Part shown: positions 25,770 to 33,875 of the stretch, in pieces | Numbering within the stretch: position 1 is the first letter of the stretch | How the letters are laid out: the number at the start of each line of letters is the position of its first letter | Assembly (NCBI GenBank): GCA_934371915.1 | Contig: CAKROE010000004.1 | Coordinates: 17,465 to 81,464, forward strand | DNA length: 64,000 bases | Reading direction: 5' to 3' | DNA from: an uncultured Blautia sp. | GTDB taxonomy: Bacteria > Bacillota > Clostridia > Lachnospirales > Lachnospiraceae | Made by a program: the position numbers and the translations under genes | Notes under the pieces: model-generated | What the model saw: only the letters and a program-made list of their open reading frames with translations | What the model was told of the DNA's origin: nothing | Database searches by the model: none

Positions 25770-25772
25770 ACT

Positions 25773-26135
25773 TTACTCCAGAATATGTTCTCTTCCCATA
25801 GAGATGATTGTTCGTACATGATCGTCTGCAAGGGAATAAAAAATAGATTTTCCTTCTCTGCGGTTTTTCACCAGTTTATTCTGTTTCAGGATGCGTAACT
25901 GATGCGAAACTGCGGACTGTGTCATGTTCAGTACTTTTGCAAGATCGCATACGCACACTTCTGCTTCAAATAATACGAACAGAATGCGGATACGGGTGGA
26001 GTCTGCAAACACCTTGAACAGATCCGCCAGATCGTATAATTCTTCTTCATCGGGCATGGTCTCGTTGACGACTTTCAGAAGATCTTCATGGATTTCCTGA
26101 CATTCGCAGCTTAATTCTTCTCTTTCTTCCGCCAT
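25773..26135 (-). CDS. ArsR/SmtB-family metal-responsive repressor
   Basis: 120 residues. Winged helix with ADSTRIRILFVLFEAEVCVCDLAKVLNMTQSAVSHQLRIL, where EVCVCDL in the recognition region is the CadC/ArsR metal site and N-terminal cysteines (SCECQ) can add ligands as in CadC. It should repress in the absence of Cd, Zn or Pb and release with metal. Encoded 61 bases downstream of the ATPase. The operator is probably the perfect palindrome at 28411-28432. Confidence 0.9.
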   Translation of the reverse strand: MAEEREELSCECQEIHEDLLKVVNETMPDEEELYDLADLFKVFADSTRIRILFVLFEAEVCVCDLAKVLNMTQSAVSHQLRILKQNKLVKNRREGKSIFYSLADDHVRTIISMGREHILE

Positions 26136-26196
26136 ATATGTCTCTCTTTCTTTCGAATTATCTTTACAACTACGGATTGCTCCATGCTGCGCATTT

Positions 26197-28083
26197 TCAC
26201 AATTTCTTTACGAAAAGTGTCCTGATCGCGTTCAGTACTGCAATCACCATAACTCCGACATCAGCAAAAATCGCCACCCACATGTTGGCAATACCGATGG
26301 CTCCGAGAAGCAGGCAGATAACCTTGATACCGATTGCAAAATAAATGTTTTCATAAACAATACGCATGCATTTCTTTGCGATACGGATTGCTTTGACAAT
26401 CTTCATCGGATCATCATCCATCAGGACGACATCCGCAGCCTCGATCGCAGCATCAGATCCAAGCGCTCCCATCGCGATACCGATATCGGCTCTGGAAAGT
26501 ACCGGTGCATCGTTGATACCGTCACCAACAAAGGCGAGTTTTTCTTTTTCTGTCTTTTTCGCAAGAAGTTCTTCTACTTTTGTTACCTTATCTGCCGGAA
26601 GAAGTTCACTGTATACACAGTCCACGCCCAGTTCACCGGCTACCTGCCGTGCAACTTTATCGATGTCTCCGGTCAGCATGACGGTTTCTTTGATGCCGTG
26701 TTTCTTAAGATTTGTGATTGCTTCTTTTGATGTCGGTTTCGGCACATCAGCGATCAGGATATGTCCTGCATAAGCACCGTCGATTGCCACATGAATGACA
26801 GTTCCTACCTGATGGCATTCGACCGCTTCCACACCGATACGTTTCATAAGTTTTGCATTGCCGACTGCCACAGAAACTCCGTCTACTTTTGCAGTCACAC
26901 CATTTCCACTGATTTCTTCTACATCTGTTACACGATTCCGGTCAATTTCTTTGCCATATGCATTTTTCAGACTGCGGCTGATCGGATGTGTGGAAAAACT
27001 TTCTGCAAGTGCGGCATATTCAAGGATTTTTGCTTCTTCCATTGTATTGTGATGCACACCGGCAACTTCAAACACGCCTTTTGTCAGCGTACCGGTCTTA
27101 TCAAATACAACATATTTTGTCTGCGCCAGTGTTTCCAGATAGTTGGAACCTTTGACCAGGACACCGGCATTGCTTGCACCGCCGATTCCCGCAAAGAAGC
27201 TGAGTGGAATACTGATAACAAGTGCACACGGGCAGCTGATTACAAGGAAGGTCAGTGCACGGTAGATCCACTGTCCCCACTGCGCAGGATTGTGAAGGAA
27301 AAGAAGATTAATAAGCGGCGGCAGGAACGCAAGGGCAAGCGCACCATAGCAGACTGCCGGTGTATAATAACGTGCAAATTTTGAAATAAAGTTTTCGGAT
27401 CTGGATTTGCGGGAGCTGGAATTCTCGACAAGCTCCAGAATCTTAGATACGGTAGATTCACCAAACTCTTTCGTGGTACGGATTTTCAGCACACCGGTCA
27501 TATTGATACATCCGCTGATGATCTCATCTCCCGGTTTTGCATTTCTCGGAAGACTCTCACCGGTCAGTGCACTTGTATTCAAAGTTGTACTTCCTTCCAT
27601 GATCACACCGTCGATCGGCACTTTTTCACCCGGCTGTACAACGATCACAGAACCGATCTCAACTTCATCCGGATCAACCTGTTCCAGTTTGCCGTCTTTT
27701 TCGATATTTGCATAATCCGGACGGATATCCATCAGTTCACTGATGTTGCGGCGGCTTTTACCGACTGCATAGCTCTGGAAGAGTTCCCCGATCTGGTAAA
27801 AGAGCATAACGGCAATTGCCTCATTGTAATCTCCGCTCTTCTCATAAACTGCCAGTCCGAAAGCGCCGACTGTGGCAATTGCCATCAGAAAGTTTTCGTC
27901 AAACACCTGACCGTTTTTGATTCCCTTGAAAGCTTTTTTCAGAATATCGTATCCGATTTCCAGATAAATCGCCAGATAACAGATGAATCTCGGAATTCCC
28001 GTAATCGGAATGAAATGCAGAACGATCAGCAGTGCCGCTGCTATGATAATACGTGTCAGCATTTTTTTCTGCTTTTTATTCAT
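26197..28083 (-). CDS. cadA: heavy-metal P1B-type ATPase (Zn/Cd/Pb efflux)
   Basis: 628 residues from the ATG at 28081-28083 (AAGGAG upstream). TGES near 174, ion-pathway motif CPC at 284-286, phosphorylated Asp328 in DKTGTLT, SThHP-type nucleotide site (STHPISRSL) and GDGINDAP. In the last helices a lysine (GIKVICLLLG) and ADVG match the P1B-2 Zn/Cd/Pb group. No metal-binding HMA domain is fused at the N-terminus; that domain is encoded separately just upstream. It exports divalent metal from the cytoplasm. Confidence 0.92.
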   Translation of the reverse strand: MNKKQKKMLTRIIIAAALLIVLHFIPITGIPRFICYLAIYLEIGYDILKKAFKGIKNGQVFDENFLMAIATVGAFGLAVYEKSGDYNEAIAVMLFYQIGELFQSYAVGKSRRNISELMDIRPDYANIEKDGKLEQVDPDEVEIGSVIVVQPGEKVPIDGVIMEGSTTLNTSALTGESLPRNAKPGDEIISGCINMTGVLKIRTTKEFGESTVSKILELVENSSSRKSRSENFISKFARYYTPAVCYGALALAFLPPLINLLFLHNPAQWGQWIYRALTFLVISCPCALVISIPLSFFAGIGGASNAGVLVKGSNYLETLAQTKYVVFDKTGTLTKGVFEVAGVHHNTMEEAKILEYAALAESFSTHPISRSLKNAYGKEIDRNRVTDVEEISGNGVTAKVDGVSVAVGNAKLMKRIGVEAVECHQVGTVIHVAIDGAYAGHILIADVPKPTSKEAITNLKKHGIKETVMLTGDIDKVARQVAGELGVDCVYSELLPADKVTKVEELLAKKTEKEKLAFVGDGINDAPVLSRADIGIAMGALGSDAAIEAADVVLMDDDPMKIVKAIRIAKKCMRIVYENIYFAIGIKVICLLLGAIGIANMWVAIFADVGVMVIAVLNAIRTLFVKKL

Positions 28084-28146
28084 CTCTTTTCTCTCCTTTT
28101 CGAAAATCGCCCTGCTGCATCCGCAGCAGAGCAACCAGGTTCATTC

Positions 28147-28365
28147 TTATAAATAAATTTCGCAGTCGTCTTCAACCTTCTTGCAGTTCTTGAGGACTTC
28201 TTTCATAACACTCTTCGGATCCTGTCCTTCTTCGAATTCTACATTCATTTTCAGCATCATGAAGTTTACGGTCGCATCCTTAACACCTGCAGTGTTCTTT
28301 GCTGCTTCTTCCATTTTGTTTGCACAGTTTGCACAGTCAACTTCGATTTTGTAAGATTTCTTCAT
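28147..28365 (-). CDS. free-standing HMA metal-binding protein
   Basis: 72 residues, a single heavy-metal-associated domain with the binding motif in VDCANCANKM (CxxC at about 10-13) and two cysteines near the end (NCKKVEDDCEIYL). It probably hands metal to the ATPase encoded 63 bases downstream, in place of that enzyme's missing N-terminal domain. First gene of the operon, directly behind the promoter and operator. Confidence 0.88.
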   Translation of the reverse strand: MKKSYKIEVDCANCANKMEEAAKNTAGVKDATVNFMMLKMNVEFEEGQDPKSVMKEVLKNCKKVEDDCEIYL

Positions 28366-28410
28366 AGTGGGATTCTCCTTTTATGTGCTTATTCTTTTCT
28401 TTCGTTCTTT

Positions 28411-28432
28411 CATATGAACAATCATTCATATG
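28411..28432. promoter_or_regulatory. ArsR/CadC-type operator
   Basis: Perfect inverted repeat CATATGAA-(6 bases)-TTCATATG. It lies just after the inferred transcription start of the metal operon, the usual place for ArsR/SmtB repressors, whose sites have this ATATGAA..TTCATAT form. Confidence 0.75.
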
Positions 28433-28441
28433 TTTGATTGT

Positions 28442-28469
28442 ATTATAACATACCGTGCACATATGTCAA
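28442..28469 (-). promoter_or_regulatory. promoter of metal-efflux operon
   Basis: Consensus -35 TTGACA (28464-28469), 16-base spacer, -10 TATAAT (28442-28447). Confidence 0.85.
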
Positions 28470-28515
28470 TATATTTCCGATAAATTTTCAAGAATATTAT
28501 CAGATATTTGGCTGC

Positions 28516-28563
28516 TTTTTATGTAATAGGAACATTTCAGAGTAATTTCCTATTACATAAAAA
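28516..28563. repeat. palindromic repeat element, copy 2
   Basis: Perfect 17-bp stem (28516-28532 with 28547-28563) and a 14-base loop. Contains GAGTAATTTCCTAT at 28540-28553, identical to part of the palindrome at 16338-16385. It directly follows the rlmD terminator. Probably a dispersed palindromic repeat. Confidence 0.65.
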
Positions 28564-28596
28564 ATTTCCCGGAATATCAGCCAGATACTCCGGGAA
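28558..28596 (-). terminator. terminator of rlmD
   Basis: Minus-strand stem TTCCCGGAGTATC / GATATTCCGGGAA with a short loop, then a run of Ts. Overlaps one end of palindromic copy 2. Confidence 0.85.
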
Positions 28597-28600
28597 TCAT

Positions 28601-29989
28601 TTATTCTTTTACAAGTAAGGCCACTGCTTCCGTCCATACTGTTTCACAGAACTGATCTACGCAGCATGCCTTTTCCAGCCGGTAGCCTGCTGCAAGAAAT
28701 GCCTCCAGGTCACGTGCAAGACTGGTTGCCTTACAGGAAACATATACGATACGGTTTACACCGTAGGAAAGGATCTTCGGCAGCGCTTTCGGATGAATGC
28801 CGTCACGCGGCGGATCCAGCACGATCACATCCGGCTTTTCCGTCAGATCATCCAACACTTTCAGGACATCCCCTGCAATAAAACGGCAGTTATCCAGCCC
28901 GTTCAGCTTTGCATTCTCTCTTGCTGCTTTTACAGCATCCTCTACGATCTCGACACCAATCACTTCTTTTGCCACCGGTGCAAGAAGCTGCGCGATCGTA
29001 CCGGTTCCGCTGTAAAGGTCAAATACCTCCATACCGCTGGTGTTCTGAATGTATTCTCTTACAATATTATAAAGTACTTCCGCCGCCAGGGAATTCGGCT
29101 GGAAGAAAGAAAAGGTACTGATCCGGAATTTCAGTCCGAGCAGCGTCTCATAAAAATAATCCTGCCCATAAAGGATCTTCGTCTCATCACTCTGTACGAC
29201 ATCTGAAAGAGAATCGTTGAGAATGTGCATGATGCCGACAATTTTTCCTTCCAGCGGAAGTGCCAGAAGCTGCTCCTTCAGAGGTTCCAGATCATATTCC
29301 TCCTGCGTGGTCGTGACAAGATGTACAAGGATCTCACCGGATGTCACACCACGGCGCAGCATCAGATGTCGGAGATAGCCCGTGTGCTGCAGTTTTTTGT
29401 AATAAGAAGCTCCTTTTTCTCTGAAAAATTCACGTACACAGATCAGAATATCGGTCATATCCTTATGCACCAGTTTACAGTCATCCGTATTTAAGATGTC
29501 GTAAGTGCTGCCCTTCTTGTGCAGTCCCAGAGAAAGCGGACCGTCTTTGTACTCATCCCCAAAAGAGAATTCCATTTTGTTACGGTAACCAAACTCAATC
29601 GGACTTCCGTGGATGCCTTCCCACTCGAAATCTGCCTGTCCGTTCTCATCTACCTGACCACCCTGTACCAGTGCGTCCTCCAGAAGTTCTTTTATCTGTG
29701 TTTCTTTCATTGCCAGCTGATTCTCATAAGACATCGTCTGATACATGCAGCCGCCACATGCCGGAAAATTGCCGCACACCGCATCTCTTGTCTCAAGAGG
29801 AGATTTTTCCAGAACTTCAAGGATTCGCCCCTGCGCTCTGCCGGAGCGTTTTTTCTGGATCATAAAGCGTACCTTCTGTCCCGGTATCCCGTTCTTGATC
29901 AGCACTTTCTGATCATCGATACAGACATAACCTTTATTCGGAAAGTCCACCTTTTCTATTACACCTTCGTAAATTTCACCTTTTTTCAT
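28601..29989 (-). CDS. rlmD: 23S rRNA (uracil-5-)-methyltransferase, RlmD/RlmCD family
   Basis: 462 residues. N-terminal TRAM domain (about 1-60), iron-sulfur cluster cysteines in CGNFPACGGCMYQ, SAM site DLYSGTGTIAQLLA, VLDPPRDGIHPKAL, and the catalytic cysteine in IVYVSCKATSLARDL. It makes 5-methyluridine in 23S rRNA; single Firmicute enzymes of this family can modify two sites. Single gene with a clear terminator. Confidence 0.92.
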   Translation of the reverse strand: MKKGEIYEGVIEKVDFPNKGYVCIDDQKVLIKNGIPGQKVRFMIQKKRSGRAQGRILEVLEKSPLETRDAVCGNFPACGGCMYQTMSYENQLAMKETQIKELLEDALVQGGQVDENGQADFEWEGIHGSPIEFGYRNKMEFSFGDEYKDGPLSLGLHKKGSTYDILNTDDCKLVHKDMTDILICVREFFREKGASYYKKLQHTGYLRHLMLRRGVTSGEILVHLVTTTQEEYDLEPLKEQLLALPLEGKIVGIMHILNDSLSDVVQSDETKILYGQDYFYETLLGLKFRISTFSFFQPNSLAAEVLYNIVREYIQNTSGMEVFDLYSGTGTIAQLLAPVAKEVIGVEIVEDAVKAARENAKLNGLDNCRFIAGDVLKVLDDLTEKPDVIVLDPPRDGIHPKALPKILSYGVNRIVYVSCKATSLARDLEAFLAAGYRLEKACCVDQFCETVWTEAVALLVKE

Positions 29990-30057
29990 TATATTTATTC
30001 CTCATCTATATCTTTACTGCAGGAGCGTACTGCTCTGTCTCCTGCCGAACAGTAAAA

Positions 30058-30082
30058 CAGCCCCGGTTATCTGCCGGAGCTG
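30058..30082 (-). terminator. terminator of small acidic membrane protein gene
   Basis: Minus-strand stem CAGCTCCGG / CCGGGGCTG with a 7-base loop, then TTTTACTGTT. Confidence 0.8.
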
Positions 30083-30098
30083 CTGATTCATGCTACTC

Positions 30099-30341
30099 TT
30101 ACTCTTCTTCGTCCTCGAAATAATCATCAAAGTCATCATCGAAATCTTCTTCAAAATCCTCAAGATAATCCGGAGCAAAGAAACGATATACTGCAAACGC
30201 AATACCTGCTACTGCTGCAACAGCACCGATGATCGCCAGTACCCAAAGGACTGTATTTTTGTCTTTTTCGTCCTCTTTTTTCTTTAAGGCAGCAAGTAAA
30301 TCTTCAATTTTTTCGTTCTGTAATAAATGATTCAGATTCAT
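30099..30341 (-). CDS. small single-pass membrane protein with acidic tail
   Basis: 80 residues from the ATG at 30339-30341. A charged N-terminal helix (about 1-28), one membrane span (about 30-53), then a tail made almost only of Asp, Glu, Phe and Tyr (EDFEEDFDDDFDDYFEDEEE). I do not recognise a family with a known role; similar small proteins occur in Lachnospiraceae. Stands between rlmD and the phospholipid operon with its own terminator. Confidence 0.65.
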   Translation of the reverse strand: MNLNHLLQNEKIEDLLAALKKKEDEKDKNTVLWVLAIIGAVAAVAGIAFAVYRFFAPDYLEDFEEDFDDDFDDYFEDEEE

Positions 30342-30467
30342 GATGGGCACCTTCCTCTCGCTCAAACTCATTTTATAGGTCATAGTATACCACGAATTGC
30401 TTCATTTTACCATATCTTCTCATAAATTTTGCCGATGCTTCCGTCATCGTGTTATTGTTCACTCCGT

Positions 30468-31361
30468 TCACAGCAACGCGTCATCATTCTTTACTTCTGA
30501 TACACCGATTTTTTCTCCCAGATGTACTCTTGTTTCGATTCCTTTTTCGGAATTCAGGAAAATATCCGGATCCGGCAGTACACGATCCTTCTGCGTCATC
30601 AGTACGATCGTAGAACCTCCGAAAGCAAAATTGCCTTTTTCTTTACCGCGCTTCACTCTGCCCCGGAGCGGAACATTCTCGATTCTGCCAACCATCAGAG
30701 CCCCGACTTCCATCATAAGGACCGTGCCGAAATTGACAGTTTTAAGCAGAGCATATTCTCTTGTGTTCTCTTTATAAATCGGATAAGTATCGTTTGCCAC
30801 CGGATTGACGGTGTGCAGCGCACCATCAATGTGCACTCTCCTTGATTCAAAACCATCATCAATATAAATATATCGGTGATAATCATCTACACAGAGTCGG
30901 AATACCCAGAGATAACCGCCCTCGTAACGCTTCGCAAGTACCGGATTCCTAAGAAGTTCCGCAACCGTATACGGTGTATGTTTGATCTTCACCCGGCAAT
31001 TCTCATCGATCGGATAGACACTCACCCGGCTGTCACACGGACTTATAAAATGCTCCGGCACCATACTGACCGGCCTCGCACCCTCGCAGATCCTTCTTGT
31101 AAAAAAATCATTGTACGACCGAAATTTTTTCTTCTCATAATCCCGCATGTCGATTCCGGCATGACGGATAAATGCCGGCACTGCCAGAGCCGAAAGACGC
31201 GAATCAAGGATCCTGCCGCCAAGCTCAGATAAAGCCGGATTTACCAGCAGCTTTAATAATGCCCTGCCAAATGCGCAGCCGTACATCTTCTCAAGAAGGC
31301 GATCCTGCCCGGAATCATTTTTACAGATATGTCCCTGTCTGTCTGCTGTATAGCTGCTCAC
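30468..31361 (-). CDS. psd: phosphatidylserine decarboxylase
   Basis: 297 residues from a GTG at 31359-31361 that overlaps the pssA stop (GTGA), with AAAGGAG upstream. Psd features: FFTRRICEGARPV, SPCDSRV, VDDYHRYIYIDDG with the catalytic His, and the self-cleavage site FGGSTIVLM, where the bond before Ser yields the pyruvoyl group. It converts phosphatidylserine to phosphatidylethanolamine. Last gene of the aminophospholipid operon. Confidence 0.92.
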   Translation of the reverse strand: MSSYTADRQGHICKNDSGQDRLLEKMYGCAFGRALLKLLVNPALSELGGRILDSRLSALAVPAFIRHAGIDMRDYEKKKFRSYNDFFTRRICEGARPVSMVPEHFISPCDSRVSVYPIDENCRVKIKHTPYTVAELLRNPVLAKRYEGGYLWVFRLCVDDYHRYIYIDDGFESRRVHIDGALHTVNPVANDTYPIYKENTREYALLKTVNFGTVLMMEVGALMVGRIENVPLRGRVKRGKEKGNFAFGGSTIVLMTQKDRVLPDPDIFLNSEKGIETRVHLGEKIGVSEVKNDDALL

Positions 31362-32035
31362 GGAGCCACTCCTTTCAGTTTCGTCACAACACCATGACGA
31401 GCCCACCATGCTTCCTTATAGAAAAGAATAAAGAAGACTGCTACTGCCACAACCCCAACCAGAACAACCAGTTCTTTATTTGTCGGTTTGCGGAAACGGA
31501 AATTAAATATGAATAAAAATCCAACGATCAGCATTGCCGCATGGAGCAATCCTACAAAATAACGGAATCCCGGAAAAAACATAGATGCCACAAACAGAAA
31601 CGGCATGATCACAGCCATCGAGGTGATCGGAAGTCCCTGATAATATTTACGGTTTTCGCTTGTCTCACTCTGTCTCTTTGCTTCCATTACATTAAAATAT
31701 GCCAGACGAATCACACCCGCCAGACCATAGAACGCAAGTATGACAACACTGTAGAACTTGCACATGCCGAGTTTGTACCCGAGGATGATTGGAAAAATTC
31801 CAAAACAGACAATATCACAGAGAGAATCTATCTGAATGCCAAAGGATTTCTCGTCATCTGTCCTGTCTTTCTTTGTTCTCGCTATTTTTCCGTCAAACAT
31901 ATCACACAGTCCGGAGAATGCCAGACAGAAAACTGCTATCGTAAGTTTCCCGTCAATTGCGCAGAACATACCCACTATTGAAGAAACAAGACTGATATAT
32001 GTAACAACTACCGTATAATCATAAAATCCTATCAT
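31358..32035 (-). CDS. pssA: CDP-diacylglycerol-serine O-phosphatidyltransferase
   Basis: 225 residues with about six membrane helices. The CDP-alcohol phosphotransferase motif is present in slightly extended form: DMFDGKIARTKKDRTDDEKSFGIQIDSLCD (given in parts: DGKIAR, then FGIQIDSLCD). Makes phosphatidylserine from CDP-diacylglycerol and serine, the substrate of Psd encoded next. Overlaps the upstream gene by 4 bases. Confidence 0.9.
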   Translation of the reverse strand: MIGFYDYTVVVTYISLVSSIVGMFCAIDGKLTIAVFCLAFSGLCDMFDGKIARTKKDRTDDEKSFGIQIDSLCDIVCFGIFPIILGYKLGMCKFYSVVILAFYGLAGVIRLAYFNVMEAKRQSETSENRKYYQGLPITSMAVIMPFLFVASMFFPGFRYFVGLLHAAMLIVGFLFIFNFRFRKPTNKELVVLVGVVAVAVFFILFYKEAWWARHGVVTKLKGVAP

Positions 32036-33078
32036 TCGTAACTCTCCTTCTCTTTGCTGTCATGCTCCTGCCCGATCGTAAGCTGTGCCACGATAGTGAA
32101 AAGAGCACTGATCAAAAGCTCACCATAATAACCAAGTCCTCTGCTGAGAACCATTCCCGGCAAAAGCAATGTTCCGAAAACCGGCGTAAAAATCGACAGA
32201 AACAGTGTTTCACTGATTCCCATACCTCCCGGAAGAGGAAGCATATCGACAGAAACAGAAATCACCGCCTGCAAAAACAGCACCGTCCAGAATCCCGTGC
32301 CTGACAGCGAAAAGGATCTGTATACAAACCAAGTCACCGCAAACATTGCCATTCTCTGTACAAAGGTAATCCCAATCACGTTTGCGATCACTTTTGGATG
32401 AGTTTTGAGATACGCCGCTGTATCTCTGTATGTATCCATAGAAGCTTCCAGCTTCTTGAGCCTTCCGTCTTTCCTGCGGAGGATGTGAAGCTTTTCCAGT
32501 ATCTTAAGCCCCCACACCATAAAACTTCTTGCAAGAAGCGGATGGAATACCAGTATTGTCATAAAAGTCACACAGAAAATATTCAGTGCAAGTCCAAGAT
32601 AAAATACCGGAAGTATCCCCTCCAGATACTGATGAAGAAATCCTCTTCCGAATACTGCCACGCCGATTCCGATCACAACAAGTACCAGTTTGTATGTAAT
32701 CGTAATGATCATAAGAATCACGGCAGATACCGGTATGGATATATTTTTCTTTTTCATATAGTATGCCTGCATCGGCTGTCCGCCACTTGCAGACGGTGTG
32801 ATACAGCTGAAGAAAAAACCTACCGACGAAAAAAGAAAGCAGGTTCTCTTTTTTAATTTGATTCCATACGAACGCATCATATACCATATGATGATCGACT
32901 CTCCCCAGATAAAAAATGCAACCAGTGCAAGTCCCGGTACAAGCCAATGCTTATCCGCACTGCGTATCGCATCCATCATAGAACCAAGATCTTCTCCATG
33001 AAATACTCCGTAGATTGTAAGTGTAAATACAACCACCAGAAAGATCCCGTTGAAGATCACCTTTTTATTTTTATTCAT
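32032..33078 (-). CDS. lysylphosphatidylglycerol synthase-type membrane protein (UPF0104)
   Basis: 348 residues, about eight to nine membrane segments, of the family that forms the membrane (flippase) half of MprF, without a synthase domain. Characteristic SSVGFFFSCITPSASGGQPMQAYYMKK and PLPGGMGISETLF. Probably moves or helps place a lipid across the membrane; its place in a phosphatidylserine/ethanolamine operon supports a lipid role. Start follows AAGGGTGAG. Confidence 0.85.
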   Translation of the reverse strand: MNKNKKVIFNGIFLVVVFTLTIYGVFHGEDLGSMMDAIRSADKHWLVPGLALVAFFIWGESIIIWYMMRSYGIKLKKRTCFLFSSVGFFFSCITPSASGGQPMQAYYMKKKNISIPVSAVILMIITITYKLVLVVIGIGVAVFGRGFLHQYLEGILPVFYLGLALNIFCVTFMTILVFHPLLARSFMVWGLKILEKLHILRRKDGRLKKLEASMDTYRDTAAYLKTHPKVIANVIGITFVQRMAMFAVTWFVYRSFSLSGTGFWTVLFLQAVISVSVDMLPLPGGMGISETLFLSIFTPVFGTLLLPGMVLSRGLGYYGELLISALFTIVAQLTIGQEHDSKEKESYE

Positions 33079-33085
33079 AAACAGC

Positions 33086-33778
33086 TCACCCTTCTGTCAG
33101 CTCGCAAATTTTCTGCTCGATCCTGCTGCCGAATCTTTCGTATATCCTGTAGAGATCTGTCTTCTTTCCGATGAAGAAGCATAATTCTGCAAGAAGGATT
33201 CCTCCTGCCACATCTACGATCACATGCTGCTTCGTAAGAAGTGTGGATGCAAACACCAGAACTGCAATTACCATGGACACCCTCTGATACCAGCACGGAA
33301 TCTCTTTTCTTCCACGGATTCCCAGATAACAGAACCAGCTTACCAGACAGTGGATGGACGGAAAAAGATTATCCGCTGCATCAATCGAATACAGCCACAG
33401 AGCTGCCTGATTCCACAAACCGCCCCCGGTGATCACCGGTCTTGTATTTGTCGTTGGAAATACAAGAAAAAACACAAGGCAGATACATCTTGATATAAAA
33501 TCTCCTGTAAAAAACTGATAGACACTGTGCCGATCCTGCCTTGCAATAAGAATGTAATTGACGGCCCAAAAAAGATAGCAGCCAAAATAGATCACCAGAA
33601 ATTCCGGGACAAAAGGGATACTGCTGTCCACAACTGTCTCGATATTGTGATGATACCATCCGCCTGCGATCATTCTTGAGCCGGAATAGACAAGACAATT
33701 AAATACAAAAGAAAATATAACCGGAAAAACTCCATAAGCAGGGAGTATTCTCGTGAGACCTTTTAAAAGTTTTTTCAT
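33086..33778 (-). CDS. PAP2-family phosphatase
   Basis: 230 residues with about five membrane helices. Acid-phosphatase motifs FPSIHCLVS (about residue 149) and TKQHVIVDVAGG with the catalytic histidines. The family dephosphorylates lipid phosphates such as phosphatidate, phosphatidylglycerophosphate or undecaprenyl pyrophosphate. First gene of the operon with the flippase-like protein, PssA and Psd, 7 bases ahead of the next gene. Confidence 0.88.
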   Translation of the reverse strand: MKKLLKGLTRILPAYGVFPVIFSFVFNCLVYSGSRMIAGGWYHHNIETVVDSSIPFVPEFLVIYFGCYLFWAVNYILIARQDRHSVYQFFTGDFISRCICLVFFLVFPTTNTRPVITGGGLWNQAALWLYSIDAADNLFPSIHCLVSWFCYLGIRGRKEIPCWYQRVSMVIAVLVFASTLLTKQHVIVDVAGGILLAELCFFIGKKTDLYRIYERFGSRIEQKICELTEG

Positions 33779-33808
33779 GATGTACTCCCTTCGTTTTTCA
33801 TATAAAAC

Positions 33809-33837
33809 AGTATAGCATTCCCTGACGGGTGAAGCAA
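33809..33837 (-). promoter_or_regulatory. promoter of aminophospholipid operon
   Basis: -35 TTGCTT (33832-33837), 17-base spacer, -10 TATACT (33809-33814). Confidence 0.6.
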
Positions 33838-33875
33838 CTAAAGTACGAAAACATTAAGAATTCTTAAGAAAAAAG

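Noticed and set aside
33853..33866. Palindrome TTAAGAATTCTTAA after pcrA as a terminator
   Set aside because: AT-rich, with no T run after it on the minus strand; too weak to call.
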